Source of the DNA: Phaseolus vulgaris
Taxonomy: Eukaryota; Streptophyta; Magnoliopsida; Fabales; Fabaceae
DNA length: 64,000 nt
Direction: 5' to 3'
Assembly (NCBI RefSeq): GCF_000499845.2
Contig: NC_023754.2
Span: 24,710,611 to 24,774,610, forward strand
A model generated the notes under the pieces. The model saw only the letters and a list, made by a program, of their open reading frames with translations. It did not search any database and had not been told where the DNA came from. Below, one piece after another: positions 11,590-25,303 of the stretch. Positions within the stretch are counted from its first letter, which is position 1; the number at the start of each line of letters is the position of its first letter. Both the position numbers and the translations under genes were made by a program.

Positions 11590-11990
11590 AAAATATAAAG
11601 TTTCACGCTGAGACTACCAACTTGTGCGTGGACTATATATTATCGGTGTTCCGATAACGACCCGATAGCGGATAACTTGATAAGGTCTATGAAATGTCTT
11701 TATCTTTAGTCGATGTGGGATCTCCAACATACTCGTCTCGTGTCGAGGCTACCAACTCATGCGTGAGACTATATATTATGGGTGATCTGATAACTGTTTG
11801 ATAGCGGATGACTTTATAAGGCCAACAAACCCTTTCTCGCTTGATAGACTCTAAATGACTTTGATACCATATTAAAAAGTGAACTTTAAACCTAATTCAA
11901 TCTTGTAAAATCGACTTATAAGGTTAGATTTATACTCACTTATAAACTATAAACTATAAAATGTCTTTATCTCCAGTAAATATATCTAAT
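11590..11990 (-). mobile_element. TRIM retrotransposon relic, inverted, with duplicated interior
   Basis: Read on the minus strand: an LTR-like block (about 11985-11873), then the primer-site variant TATGGTATCAAAGTCATTT (about 11872-11854). A short interior follows, then TGTTGGAGATCCCACATCGA starting at about 11734. After only ~35 bp of this second LTR the interior motif recurs: 'TATCCGCTATCGGGTCGTTATC' (about 11683-11662) against 'CATCCGCTATCAAACAGTTATC' near 11807. Both are followed by 'ATAATATATAGTC'. This is the pattern of a recombined LTR-interior-LTR-interior chain. Confidence 0.65.
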
Positions 11991-13055
11991 AGTTTTGAAA
12001 TTATTTACTAGCAATTAATGTGATAATTCTCTAGGTTCACCACTGATACGTCTGTCGGAGTCTTAGTGATCAATACCACATTTTTTGTGTTTTCATATAT
12101 CTTTTCTGCTAATTGATATAATGTAATATGAACTAGCTTCTTTGAGTTGATCTAGTTAATTGTATGTGAGTGAACTAGTGGCCACATTTCTCTTCAATTA
12201 TTTGTTCCTCCCATCTTAGCTGAAAATTTGGACCCACGACAGTGATTGATGAATGAACATAGGGCTGGGAGTTGTGCAATTGTTTTTTTTACAATCAAAT
12301 GTCATTTTTATCAGACAAAGTTTTCAACAGAGTTGTTATTTTGTTAAAGATGGTTGCTGTGGTGATCCATGCTACATTAAATTATGTTGTACGCTTCTAT
12401 AATTCCATTTGTTGGAACATGTGCAAACAAATGTAATTGGTTTTGTGTTCTTAAGTTGCATGGCTTCACCCTCATCATCATGCTAGTGTCCCTGACCTTT
12501 CTAGATTTCTCCTTTTAAGAATGAACAGGTAAGTGTTTGGCATCATATTTTGACGTGATTCCTTGGATCATCAACTCCTCATGTTCAATATAAGAGGGTC
12601 CCTCCCTAGCGACCATGTCCATGGTATTTGGTAACAATACAAAGGTTGATCAAGAATAACACTGTTCACTTTCTCTTAGCCATGAGTTTTTCAAATGTTT
12701 TATATATCAGGGAATATGTTGATTGTATTCATGGAAAATTATTGTTTGCAATTTATTTTGCGTTTCAGCATATTAAGAAATTCATGAAAGTTATAATGAA
12801 AACGAATGGACGACAAAACTGATATAAAAAAAACTAATAAACGACAAATAACATGTCTATTCTGGCAAAAACAAAAACGGCTGTTATTTCCACAAACTGC
12901 ATAATAGAAAAGAAAACCACACAGTGCTAAATTGTGTTACATATTTACACAGAAAGAAAATTACAGAATCTGACAAGAAATAATTGGATTAACTGCTGCA
13001 AATTTCCCATGGTCACAATTTTAATTTAGATGTCATTTTAAAGTTTGGTTGATTA

Positions 13056-13057
<2 letters not shown>

Positions 13058-13089
<32 letters not shown>
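13058..13089. repeat. (AT)n microsatellite
   Basis: An uninterrupted AT dinucleotide run of about 32 bp, followed by ATACATATACATAT. Confidence 0.85.
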
Positions 13090-13101
<12 letters not shown>

Positions 13102-14347
13102 AGTGTCTTTACATTTTAAGAAATTAAAATTAAAAAAAAATATTAAAAATCATATGAGAAATTAATAATCATAAAAAATATATTTATCCAAATCTCACAA
13201 GAAAACCCTAAAATCACTAATTAGTTATGGTGAAACTAGGGTTAACTGCCATATTTTTAGAGAGATACTATTTTGACTTAAAATTTTCTTAACACTTAGA
13301 CTAATAATAGAAAAAGATGAAGCGCGTTTGTGAAATATTTAGAGAAAAATAGCATTGTTCATAATCGTACTCCATGATCTCAGGACATGTTGTAACTAGT
13401 ATAAGTTTGAATGTATTAGTTATAACATGTATTAATTGTAATTAAATCATAAGAATGTTAAGTGCAACACATGTTTTAATTTAGATCCAATAGTAAAAAA
13501 AAAATATCAAATACTATAAATAAACATAACAACTAAGATAATGATACATTATTAATTACACCGAAACATCAATACTTATTTCACACAACAGAAAGAAAGA
13601 AATAAGTCATTCCTTAATTATTTACTCAATCTCTCTTAAAAAAAATATTATGCCATAAAAATATTTTATTCATTTTAGTTAAAGAAATATCATAATTTCT
13701 GCTATTGACCTGAACTTTGTCTTTCTTTTTAATTTCAACAATTGAGATACAGTTTTTTTTGTATAATCATTGATCAATTGTAATATGAATTTCTACATTG
13801 ATTCTTGTGCCTCTTTTCTACATTATTGTCCTTCCCTGTATTTCCTTCGCATAAAAGAAATTCTTCGTAAAATCATTCGTATTCTTTGTGGAAAATTCTT
13901 GGAATATATCATTCTCTTTTTCTATAATGCAAGTTGAGTCCAATTTAATTGATTCTTTCTTTCCTGATAAAAAAAAAAGTTGAGATATTGAATCATATAT
14001 AAGTTCATATTCAATTTCGTTGTATGGATGATGTGCTTATTATTCAGAGTCTGAATTAAAAGAATCAACAATTGTAAATTAAGGAGAATATAGAAGAAGA
14101 AAGACAAGACGAGAGGAACATAGAAGTAAGATCAGGTTATTGGGCTAAGATTCAACGCAACAGCAACTTAAAAACGACATGACATAAATTCTGCATACTG
14201 AAAATGAGAGAAGCTTTTGAGATATGGAAAACATGCATAGTTCTGCATATGCAAACAAAAGTGGCTAAGTTGCAATAAGCTTTAGTTATTTGAAATAGAC
14301 TGAAGCACTTTATTTTTTGTCATCTTTTATTATATAAAATGTACTAA

Positions 14348-15055
14348 TTAAACTGCAATAAGCTGTCTTTGAGCTTCAATTCTTATCTCTTCTTTCATTT
14401 TCCTTATGAACTCTTCAAACTTTCTGTTCAGTTCATCAGTATTTAATAACTCTTCATTATTTGTTGTAGTAGTTGCTTCTGCAAGTTCATCATCTACTGC
14501 CACCTCAACCTCACTATCTGATTCTCCTTCTTCGATCTCCTCTTCTGTAATGTAACCTCCACTTTCTCTTCCTTCGGTTTTGGTACACAAAGTGTTTTGT
14601 TCTTGGTCTTCATAAACTTCTTCACTGTATTCCTCTGGCCCCTTCTGTTCTTCAACCACCAGACAAACATTCTCTGGGGACGCAAAACCTTCGACCAGAG
14701 GGGCAACTACCATGTCAGAAACTGTTGTTGTTTTTGTCTCTGACAGATTGGAAGGCAGAAGCTTATCGAAGTCAGAATCTGAAGAGTTAACGAGTGCCGT
14801 CTTGGCTACAAATGCAAGGATTCCGTTGCAAATGAGGAACATGTATTTTCTCTCAAGGGTGTGAGTGAACATGGAGAAAAGGCACGTGGAGAAGTAGGCA
14901 TTGAACGACTGAGGGTGTATGGAAAAGCCAGAAGAGTACCAAACGAAAACAGAAAACACAGAAACTGAGAGAACAAACTGCAAAGTTCTTTTCAAAAACT
15001 GTTTGTTGTTGAAATATCCCATCAAAACCTGATCCTTCCTTTGGCTTTGATCCAT
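14348..15055 (-). CDS. DUF761-type membrane protein (cotton-fibre-expressed-like)
   Basis: Single exon of 235 residues starting MDQSQRKDQVLMGYF. Two hydrophobic segments lie near residues 22-40 (LQFVLSVSVFSVFVWYSSGF) and 70-90 (MFLICNGILAFVAKTAL). A long acidic, glutamate-rich middle follows. The C-terminus ELNRKFEEFIRKMKEEIRIE fits the DUF761 box found at the end of many plant proteins of unknown function (often with an N-terminal DUF4408-like membrane part). The architecture of two helices, acidic linker and terminal DUF761 is typical for the family, and the length is normal. The biochemical role is unknown; some relatives affect growth and stress responses. The frame is intact, and a TATAAATA lies about 200 bp upstream. 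Confidence 0.85.
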   Translation of the reverse strand: MDQSQRKDQVLMGYFNNKQFLKRTLQFVLSVSVFSVFVWYSSGFSIHPQSFNAYFSTCLFSMFTHTLERKYMFLICNGILAFVAKTALVNSSDSDFDKLLPSNLSETKTTTVSDMVVAPLVEGFASPENVCLVVEEQKGPEEYSEEVYEDQEQNTLCTKTEGRESGGYITEEEIEEGESDSEVEVAVDDELAEATTTTNNEELLNTDELNRKFEEFIRKMKEEIRIEAQRQLIAV

Positions 15056-15250
15056 GTTGGGTAGCTAGCTGCTACCTTTTTTTCCTAGCTGACTCTTTTG
15101 CCAACGAAAGAACAGAGAATATTACGTGATTGAAAATTTGTGAGAGTTTGAGGAGATGATTTTGAAGTAAATGATGAATTGTGTTTCTATAAATTTGTGT
15201 CCTGGTGTGTACTTATGTGGTGTTGAGTGAACACTGAACTTCATGCTCCA

Positions 15251-15260
15251 TCTATTTATA
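15251..15260 (-). promoter_or_regulatory. Candidate TATA box of the DUF761 gene
   Basis: On the minus strand TATAAATAGA lies about 200 bp upstream of the ATG at 15055. The distance implies a leader of roughly 170 bases. Inferred from sequence and position. Confidence 0.45.
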
Positions 15261-15299
15261 CTAAGCCTAAAGCTATGGTTTATTGGGTTGTTACGTAAC

Positions 15300-18200
15300 T
15301 TAGCCAAATGGCCTAATTTTATGGATGGTACGGACACGAGAAAGATATGCACAAGAAAATTTTCAACACTAGTCATAATTACATAACATTATTGGAAGTT
15401 TCAAATTGTGTTCTTAATCTCAAATTTTGACATCAGTATGATAGACCAAAATAAAAGAGACTAAGCATTCTGGAAAAAGAATTGGAAGTAAATAATGGAA
15501 AAGAAGTGAAGGTTCTAGGTGTCACTTTTCTTCCTCGTAAGCTAGGTAAAAGAAAAAAATGATTTGGTGCTTAATTTCCCTCAACAATGCGTACTCAATA
15601 ATTTGTGTACATTCTGAAATTTGTGGACCCATCACACGTTATCATTTGAGGGCTACCATGTTACCATTTGTTTCATGCTTTTTGTCTTAGATATATTTGA
15701 AAGAAAAAAAAAACTATCAATAGAAATAAGATACGTAAACTTGTAATTTTTATTTGTTCTCATAATTGAATTTTAATCTGTTCTGATAATGAGAATATAT
15801 AAATTTTCTCTAGATTTATCAGAAGGGATTTTTTTTATCAGAAACAAAAAAAGGTTGTGTTGAGAATTGGGATATACATTTGATAGAGCATGGTGTTGTG
15901 ATCTTTAAAGCAAACTCGTATAAGATAAATTCTTACAATCTCTAAGATAAATCATATCAACACATTTTTTTCATAGCTTAAATGCTGTTAGGGGTTTATT
16001 ACAAGAGAAAACGTGTCGCAGTGCCTGTCAACTATAATAATATTTTTTTTTATACACGGAAGAATATTTAAGACAAATAAATCATGAGAAAACTTATTTA
16101 TGATATTAATTACAGCATTACTTTCAACTCAAAATTTTAAAAGTATAATTTTTATTTTATTTTAAAATTATGATTTTTTTATGTATTTTTCTTTTATACT
16201 TAATATGAAACTTTCAAATTATACTTATTATGTTCCTAATATTTATAGAAAGTTAGGGAAACAAATAAATGAAGAGAGATGAAAAAATTTATCCTTTTGT
16301 TATTAAAAGAAAGAGTGAATTTCTTTCTTTTGGCTTTGATAAAAAAAAATCATTTTGGCTTTATGATGAAAAAAAGGATAGAAATATGATATGTGTAAAA
16401 TGATAGAAAAAATGGTTTCCTTCTTCTACCAAAATCTTTCCTTTCCTTTTCGTTCCATAAAGAAAATAAGGAAAACAATAAAAAATCACAAAAAAATCAA
16501 GTCTCTAACTTGTTAATTTCCATTTAAAAAGTGTATCTTGAATAAAAAAATGTAACTTTTACATTAAAAGAGTTATGAATATTTGGCCTTCATTAGAAAA
16601 CACAATTAAATTTATAAATTATACGAATTATTTTTGTTTGGACTATTTGGAATCATAAAAATGACATTATTTTCAAAAAAACAAAAATCGGACAGTATTC
16701 AAATTTTTACTCTGATCTAGAAAAAATCTTGGGCTTGGATCACTTATCCGAAAGCCAATTTTTTCTGATTTTTGTTGATTTTAACGTGGTTTTTTAAGTG
16801 GTTTTCTTCTGTACTATATATGGATTGAAGTACTGAGAGCTTCATATTTTTTAATTTTTATTGTTGATAAAAAAAAAATAATATATATATATATAAAAGT
16901 ACATATAGACATACATTTTCCTCATCCCACGCCGAAAATAAGATAGCAATTGTAAATAAAATTAATACAACTTTAAAAAAGTATTACAAGTATCTAAATG
17001 GAAAATAAACATTAAGAAAAACTTTTCTTTTACGAAAGACTTTGTGGGAGATTAAAACCAAATTTTGAAGATAATAGAGGACTAATTTTGTAAATAAAAG
17101 CATTGTTCAATTTCCAAAATGTATTTACAAATTCTAAAGTATAGAAAATTTATAGAAAGGTGCAAATGCATGAGCAAAGAAAATGGCATTTCACTTAAAT
17201 AGGCTCGATCAATGCACATGTGAAGGTAAGAACAACTAAAAACTTTATAAAGGAAATTAATCTTAGTTGATAAATGGTCTAAGGCAATTCTGATGAAATG
17301 TAGCACCACGTAGTCATTCCACAATTATTGAGATATTTTTGGTACAATAATTATAGTTTAATCATCAATGTTGAAGCTTCTCTAGCCAAAAGCTTTTCAA
17401 TATGTCACCACGTGTCATGTTTGTGCTGTAAATAGTTTAATCAACCCCTCCAATTGGAACCAAATATTTGAAGCTTGAATCCTTGAATCATGCACAATGA
17501 TTCCATTATTATCCAACCCCATACACTTGTCCCAACCACAACAACTAACTCTTTCGTAACAAGTTCATCAATGGGAACTCTGTTATAAATAGAAAGGAAC
17601 GTAACGTTAATACAATTTTTAACTTTTCTGTTCACAGATTGTGAGCATTGTTTTTTTCACTTGTTGAGTTGTTGTGCTTATCAATAATCTTCTTCAACTC
17701 AAACCAATTAAATGATACTTTGATAATAAAATAACTGTTCAAATTATCATATTTTTGCTTGTAGAGAGTGCTTAAACGTCTAATTTTTCGAAGAGAATGC
17801 TATTTTTCATGTTTCGTTTGTGTTATAGAAATAACACTCTTAGGAAATTAGTCTTTTTTTAACTTTTTAGTCAAGCGTATCACGGAATTGTTCCCGGTTA
17901 TTCCGATAAAACTATCATATTATATTTATTAAATTATTTAATGTGATAAATAATCAGAATTGTAGATATTTTAATTCAAAATAATTTTTTTAAGAACATT
18001 ATACGTTTCTCATGTATGGAAAAAATTGTCATTGCTCCCTTGTTTTTAACATGAGAGATATGGTAAAAATATCATTCGGGATTTTAAATTACTAATAAAG
18101 AACGTGTGATGATAGAGAATCTTTTTCATATTTGAAAATCGCGATTACTTGCAATAAAAATAATTAGATTTTATTTGGTTAACCAAAAATATTATTAAGA

Positions 18201-18990
18201 AGAATATTTAAGTAAAATTCTAGAAATCTTATTTTTTTTATTTTATTACCATATTAAAATATTTAATAAGAGTAATACGGAATTTCTTCATTAAATTTTT
18301 TATTTAAATTTAGAAAAGTTACACTCTCACATGTTTGTAGAATTTATTTTTTTTGTGAGAAAATAATCATTCTTGAGAACAATAAATTAAAACCACAAGA
18401 TGAAAGATATATATAATTTTTAAATCTCATATTTTTAGAAAATTATAATTCTTTCTTCTACCAAATATTTCGATATTGGAATTTAAGATTTGTCACAGTT
18501 ATATTTGCTTTGTGATAACAAGTATCATGACAAGTACCACCAATCTTTCAAACACAATTCTATTCGAGTTCAAATATAAATATTTTAAAAAAACTTAGAT
18601 TATTTGTAATATACATTTTTTATAAATAAAAAAATTAAATGTCCTGTAGGATCACTCCATTATTACGTTTTTCTAACATTTGATTTCTACCTTAAACAAA
18701 CCATCATTAAAATTACTCTTGATAATAATAAAAAAAAAGACTAGTTTCTAGTGTTATTCACCATAAACTACGTAAGACAGCAATAATGGGGAACAAGAAA
18801 AGTTAGCCATACATAAACAGAAGTGCCCCATTACCGACACGTATCACCATGAACAACCTCAACCCAAAAACACAACATAAACACAGTAACAAACACAAGC
18901 GTACGTGGACAAGGACACATATTACCATACCATTATCATCAGATACCACGGTCAAGTACACAAAACTTGAAAACTTACAGAGAAAAAACA
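15300..18990. other. Intergenic region
   Basis: AT-rich DNA with A/T homopolymers and short (AT)n tracts (for example near 16880). A G-box CACGTG occurs at 17408-17413 in a GC-richer patch (17.4-17.6 kb), but I could not assign a gene to it. Confidence 0.5.
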
Positions 18991-19005
18991 CAGTGTTGAT
19001 GATGA

Positions 19006-19314
19006 TCATGGCCACAAGAATGCTCCCATTGCAAAAGCTCTCTTCTCATCAACACTGCCCTTTATACTTAATCCATATTGCTTAAGAAGCAACTCCACCT
19101 TCCACTCCTCCATGCTCTCATACTCCTGTTTGGTGTAGCGTGGATAGTGAAGTGGCATTTGAAACCCTGAACAAGGCTCCTTCAAATTGTTTGAAGGACA
19201 CAACCCCCTCTTCACCTCTCCATTAGGGTCCCCTTCATTCTCCTTCCTCTTCTCTTCTTCCGTAGGGTACCCCACAAGATGGCAAGCTGAGTGGAGAAGC
19301 CATCTAAGAGCCAT
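19006..19314 (-). CDS. Small DUF7722-like plant protein
   Basis: Single exon, 102 residues, starting MALRWLLHSACHLVGYP and ending KRAFAMGAFLWP. The second half, FQMPLHYPRYTKQEYESMEE, then WKVELLLKQYGL and GSVDEKRAFAMGAFLWP, matches from memory a conserved module in short plant proteins now grouped as DUF7722. The N-terminus is mildly hydrophobic and the middle is a low-complexity charged linker (EEEKRKENEGDPNGEVKRG). Family function is unknown. The conserved C-terminal block sits exactly at the stop codon, as in relatives, so the gene appears intact. Confidence 0.8.
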   Translation of the reverse strand: MALRWLLHSACHLVGYPTEEEKRKENEGDPNGEVKRGLCPSNNLKEPCSGFQMPLHYPRYTKQEYESMEEWKVELLLKQYGLSIKGSVDEKRAFAMGAFLWP

Positions 19315-19366
19315 TTTATAAATTCTATGTTCCTATGAAAAACGGATACTGCATGGACACAAGCAA

Positions 19367-19374
19367 TATATATA
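19367..19374 (-). promoter_or_regulatory. Candidate TATA box of the DUF7722-like gene
   Basis: TATATATA lies about 53 bp upstream of the ATG at 19314 on the minus strand, which implies a short leader. Inference from position only. Confidence 0.4.
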
Positions 19375-19399
19375 GGAGAAGGTGCACAATGTAATCTGT

Positions 19400-22300
19400 G
19401 TGAGACAAAAAAGTGCGCATTATTCGCGTTAATTAAGGAAATTAAGAACCTTACGACATGTCTATGAATTTAGTATTCGTATATTTTATGTGATGTTTGA
19501 AATTGGGTTGTTACTTGCCCTGAGAGCTATCATATATGAAATATGTGGGTGGGGATGCTTGGAGTATCTTAATAGGTCAAGTTGTCCTCGCTGGTTCTTC
19601 ATCTATTTTTTAATTGCTACCTTATTATGTGCTGTTATCAATGATTACTTTATGGACGCTGCTTCTTGTTAAAGAATTAAGAAAATAATAAAGTATTTCA
19701 GATATTAAGAATTTAAAACTTTCTATTATTTAATTAAATTTTGGTATTTTGATTGATATTTGCCTAATGCTATAGCAAATGTATGTCCATGACCGTGGCT
19801 TTATATATCAATAGCTTTCTAATTACGATCAGAATATTTTTTATGGGTCTGTTTATTTTTAGAGAAAATATATTTTTTCCGCAATTCATAAATTTTTTAA
19901 GGTCAAACTAGATGATGGACAATACAATGTAAAAAAATAGATATTCATGAAAATATTAAAAGTAAAAAGATAAATATAAAACTAAAAATTATTAATAAAA
20001 ATTTTAGTGACAATATGAAATTATATAAATTAAATATATAATAAACTAAATATTTCTATTCTGAAAATTTTCTTTATAAAGTTATAAATAATAATTTTTA
20101 TTGTTTTTTCTTGATAAAATAAAATTTAAAAATAATTTACTATATAACATATTACTGAAAAATCATTAAATAAAAACTAATTTTAGAAAAAAAAATTAGT
20201 CACTAACAAAATACTCTTTTATAAACTTAAAAAAATTATTGATATTATATGTAGTTTCTAAATTTATAAATTGATATTTAATTAGTTAATCGGTATCTAA
20301 TTAGCTATCAATTTTAGAATTTATACTAATTATTTTTTTTAATATTAGTTTATATTTAATGATTTTCTTCTACTTATATAAAATAAAAAAATAATTTAAA
20401 AAATTATAAGAATGAAAGGAAGATTAAATGTTAATTTATAGTTTTTTGGGATTTTTTTACCAGATTGGTTTCAAATTCAAAAAGAAAAAGTCAATAACTA
20501 TAATAATATATTAGTACACTAGACATCTTAATTTAAAATAAAAACAATAAAATACGAAAATGAATTAAGGACAAAATATTAATTTTATATCTTATAAACA
20601 TAAACTTTCACTGGTGGAAACAAAAAAAATTGAATGTTAACTTATAAAATGTTCTTAAAAAAAATCAATGTAAAATTTGCCTTTTTAATTTTTTATTGAT
20701 TTATAAATGTTAATTATTAAATTTTTCAATGATTTTCGTTTTTCAAATTTTCTACTCCAATTGAATAAAATTAATTTTTCATCAAATAAATTTGATTAAA
20801 TGTATAAGAATTTAAATTAAAATAAATTAAATACTTCTAATATATTTTTCCAAAAAAAGTTAAATCAATTTAACGTTAGCACGTTAATTATGAAAATAGC
20901 CCAAATAATGAAATGGAATTATTATCATTCTGAACCTAAACCTAAACGACTTCTTTATTATTATTATTATATATATACCAGTTTTAATTAATTTTTTTAT
21001 AATATTGTAATATTTTGTTGTGATTTTATTTTAAGAAATATTTAGGTGATATACATATATTTCAAATTTATATCATTTTATTATCGTTCCTACTTTTATA
21101 TATTTAAATTTTGATATATTTTATCAAAAATTAAAATCCATTTAGCCTTGCTTAAAATTTTAATATATATTTAACCAAGTAGCGTTATATAACACTAAAA
21201 TGTAAGGCATGTCTATTTGACAATTTCCCAAACTGAATATCTATAATCATTAGTCCAGTGGGCTTTTGAGGTTATGTTCTATTACTGGGCCAGTCTGAAC
21301 CTAATTTACAACCAAAGGTCACTTGCTTTTAGCAATCTAAAATTTTATTTCTGTACCAATTTGGTTTTCTTTAAGTTTTTGGATTGGTAATAATCTCAAG
21401 TGTAATTCTAGATTTTGGATTCACCAATCCAAAAAATAAAAGTCACAGCTGTTATTTTTTTAAATGATATATATATATATATGAATATATTTCAAAATAT
21501 GTAATGATATTATATTATAAATCATTCTAAAATATAAATAATATTATATAATACATTCATTCACACAAACATATTATTTAAATTATTTTTATCATTGTAT
21601 CCTCCCTCTGTCTTATTCAAATTACGACTTTGAAAACGGGGATATTACACTAATTAGTAACAAGTTTTTACAATAATTTTATAATTACTGTTTCTTACTT
21701 CTATCGCATTACTCGTTTCTCAACTTTGTTCTTTTTTTTCTTCTTCTTATCTCTGTCTTAAATATTCTCAACTTCACGGCGTAAAATTTATGTGCATCTC
21801 ACATTTCATACTAAGTTGGAAAAACTAAGAAAACAACAAACATGTTCCAACTATCTACTATGAATGGTATCCTAAAGACAACTGTAGTTGAGAATAGCAG
21901 AAAAGAGGTTAATTGTTAACCAACTCAAAACTGTCCATATCGTTTGATGTTCTTCCAAACCTCTTCCACAACTGAGACTGAATTAAGGATTCACAAACCT
22001 CAAATGCTCATTTTTGCAGTGGCAGACCCCAAACGTTTTGAAGATGTTTTGAAATGTTTTGAAGATGCATGTGTTGTTAGGTATATATGATAGAAGGTGA
22101 GAAGGTCTTAAGGAGTGATTTTGAAGGTTTTTCATGTTCTGGTGCTTCTCATAGTGTCCCATTAAAATTGTGGTGTATAGCACTAAGTGTTTTGTGGATG
22201 AAAATGAAGGTGTTGTTGACAGCAACCATACTACTGCTACCTACAATTCACCAAACCTTATCTTCTTCATCCCTTATCTTTCCCTTCCTTCATTCTCATT

Positions 22301-25250
22301 AACCCTCTGGAGCCCACCACCCCATCATCATGTCCTTTTTTTTCCTTCCATTTTTGTGAAAAACTGAACTGCTTTCAATACATATATATGCCATGTTTGG
22401 ATACTTTCCTTTATAAAAATATTCATAAAAAGGAAAAGTACATTGCGTTTTTAAAAACTTTAAATTAATTTATATGCAAGCTAGTTTATAAAAAGTTTTT
22501 TATATTAGTTAGTTATAATTTTTATTTTATGAATAAATTAAGTATAATTTATTTTAACTTATAAAAAATATTTTGTTTTTTTTATTGTTTTATAAATATT
22601 TATGTAAATTTGAGTTTGATATTTTCTTAAGGATATATTTATTATTTTTCAATAAATATTGTGTACTCTCATAAGTACTATTTGATATCTAGATACATTA
22701 CATAAATATAAACAATCCATCACTTTTCAAATTGTTTAAACTTTAAAATTATTAATAAAACAAACTCTCAAAAAAAATTTGAAACTTGTGACCGCATCAC
22801 CTTTATCTAGAAATCTTTTAACCTAAGATTTTATTGAAAGACAAAACCAGTTTACCTTGTAATTTCTTATTTCAAGGAAATTTTAACTCAAGTAGGAAAA
22901 TCACTCCAAAGTTTAGAATCCTAAAATAAGATATCCAAACATCATTAAATTTTAGAATAACTTTAACCAAGTTGAGAGAAACACTATCTAATTCCAACAA
23001 AATTAATGGTCAAAGCACAATGAAAAGAACGAGACAAGAAATATCTAAAATAAAGATGAACTTACTTTATTTAAAATATAATAAAAAATACAAAATATGA
23101 TTAGATTTTAAAATATATAAGGTATGAAAGTAAGATTTAAAAAAAAAAGTATGAGGGAGAAAAAAAATAGAAGAAACAATTGAGGAAAACAAAATAGAAG
23201 TTGTTACTTGAAATAAAAAAAATAATTAATGATGATAATACGTAAAAAGTTAATCACCAAATTTTAAATTATAAAATGATTTTATTAAAAGGTAAAAAAA
23301 CACGTGTTCACTTTGTAGAAATTAGTAAATGACATTTATTTTTGCTATACTATTAAATAGATACATTTATTAAAGAATTTGCTATAATTTTTTTTTGAAT
23401 TATTTTAATTATTATATAATAAATATGTCATTAAAATTGTATAGCCACCAAATGTCTTATAAACATATATAAAAATAATATAAATTAATTAAACAAATAT
23501 AAAATATATAACTATATTTATTAGCTTATCATTATATTTATGCATGTTCAGTAAAGTATAAATACAATAAAAAAAGATCGCAAATGTTAATTTATTAGTA
23601 ATTTAAAAAATTAAAGTGTTTCTAAATAAAGGACTTTGTGAAAGATAAATGTAACTTCTCTACAACTAAATCCTTTTTTATTATAATCTTTAAAATTTTA
23701 TTTTAAAACTTTTAATTTTTAATTCTCAATTTATATGATTAATATCTTATCTACCAAAAAAAAGGATATTTTACATATTTTCTTGTGATTTTATTCTTTA
23801 TATTTTTTATAATTATTATAATAACTAAATTTTTAATCATTTCAATTGTTTTTATATAATCATAAAAAATTAGACACAGAGATAATTACACATATATGTT
23901 TCGACTAATTTTTAAATAAAATATAAATATAATTCGTATAATTTTTATTTAAAATTTGTGAAAATTAAATATTTATTTAAAAGTTATAAAAATATGTATA
24001 TATTTTAAAATTACAGGAATCATAGGTGTTATTGTAATCCTTTACAAATAATAATAATAAAAAAGTATAACTAAAAAAATTATAAATTCTCTAACGAGAA
24101 TTGATGGGAATTATTGTTCATAAATTAAATTATTATTTTAATATAAGTCATATATTAGTGGTTACTTAAATTTAAAGAAAATTGTTAACAACTTTCTTAA
24201 ATTTTAAGGAATTTTATACGTGTGATTCACATTAAATTAATATTTTTATTTATAAATACGTAATTTTTATTCAAAATGCTATAAGACTTACAAAAGAACT
24301 TAATGTACATAATATAATGTCTATACTAATATTCATCTTCAAGTTTAACTTTAAATAAATAAAAAAGTAAAAGGCTATAAAGTTTCTTTTAATTAAAACC
24401 AAACTATAACATAATTATATTTATAAAATAATAAGATTTTTTTAAAAAAATATCTTTTAGTTAAAACAGTAGTTTAATTTGTAGGTAAAACCAGTGGCTA
24501 AAAAAAATCTATTTTGGCGATTTCTAAGTTTGAATTCTACCACTACAGATAAAGAAAATATAAGTTATGTTTAATTATTTTCTATCAGTCCAGTAAATGT
24601 CAACTAGCTGTGTAATTTTTTTTAAAATGTTGAGATTTTACCATCATATTTTGAAAATTTTCATACATAAAAATACCTATATTTATTTTAAAGTATTTGT
24701 ATTATTTTTGTTTATTCTGTGTTAATTAACTAACAAGTGTATATACTCTCTTTGTATATGCTACCATATGAATTCCAAACAAAAGTTAATGCATATGATT
24801 TTCTATAATCAACCACACAATACAACACATACACATACACATCTATTTTTTAAACAATTTAAACAAAATATATACTACACTACTGTTAAATATTAAAAAA
24901 TATCCATCAAACAAAGAACAAGGGCTACAAAAGATTATAATTTTCAATAAACTCTGACTAATAATGATAAAGAATGTGTTGCTATAATATTAACCCATTC
25001 AAATAGATTTTTTTTTATATAAACATGAATCTTATGAAAAATCTTACAAATAAATAATATTGTATTTAACAAGAACAGTTACTATTTAACAAAGTGACTA
25101 CAACCATTTATTCTCTGAATAGGAGTGACCTACCTTAGAAAATCACAGTAACACGGAAAAGAGAAAATTAAGATAAAAACTTTGACAGTGAGAAAACAGA
25201 ACCAAATTTATTAGCGTAACGGTCGTATAGATAGGACACAACTACAAGCA
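19400..25250. other. Long AT-rich intergenic block
   Basis: Nearly 6 kb of strongly AT-rich DNA with many A/T runs and short (AT)n tracts (for example near 21470). Open frames around 19.5 and 22.0-22.4 kb lack domains and overlap on opposite strands. I see no supported gene, and no element with clear ends. Confidence 0.6.
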
Positions 25251-25297
25251 ACAGCATGGGCGTGATGGAGGGAGAGAAGGTGGTCAAATAGAAATGC

Positions 25298-25303
25298 CAC
25301 GTG
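25298..25303. promoter_or_regulatory. G-box upstream of the BAH/Agenet gene
   Basis: CACGTG within GCCACGTGTC, about 750 bp before the ATG at 26050. G-boxes bind bZIP and bHLH factors in plants; use here is not shown. The following region to ~26.0 kb is CT-rich and probably leader/promoter. Confidence 0.35.

Larger units (their letters stand above)
10854..14340. other. Intergenic region with TRIM relic and AT microsatellite
   Basis: After the FRS10 3' end this interval holds the inverted TRIM relic (11.6-12.0 kb) and an (AT)n tract at about 13058-13089. I see no supported gene. A 64-codon frame near 12.6-12.8 kb has no recognisable features. Confidence 0.6.

Noticed and set aside
17441..17635. 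64-codon minus-strand frame with LVTKELVVVVGTSVWGW
   Set aside because: Looks somewhat protein-like, but I recognise no family and see no clear promoter or partner exon.
21983..22367. Frames on both strands around 22.0-22.4 kb
   Set aside because: Mutually overlapping, no domains, low-complexity 3' parts.
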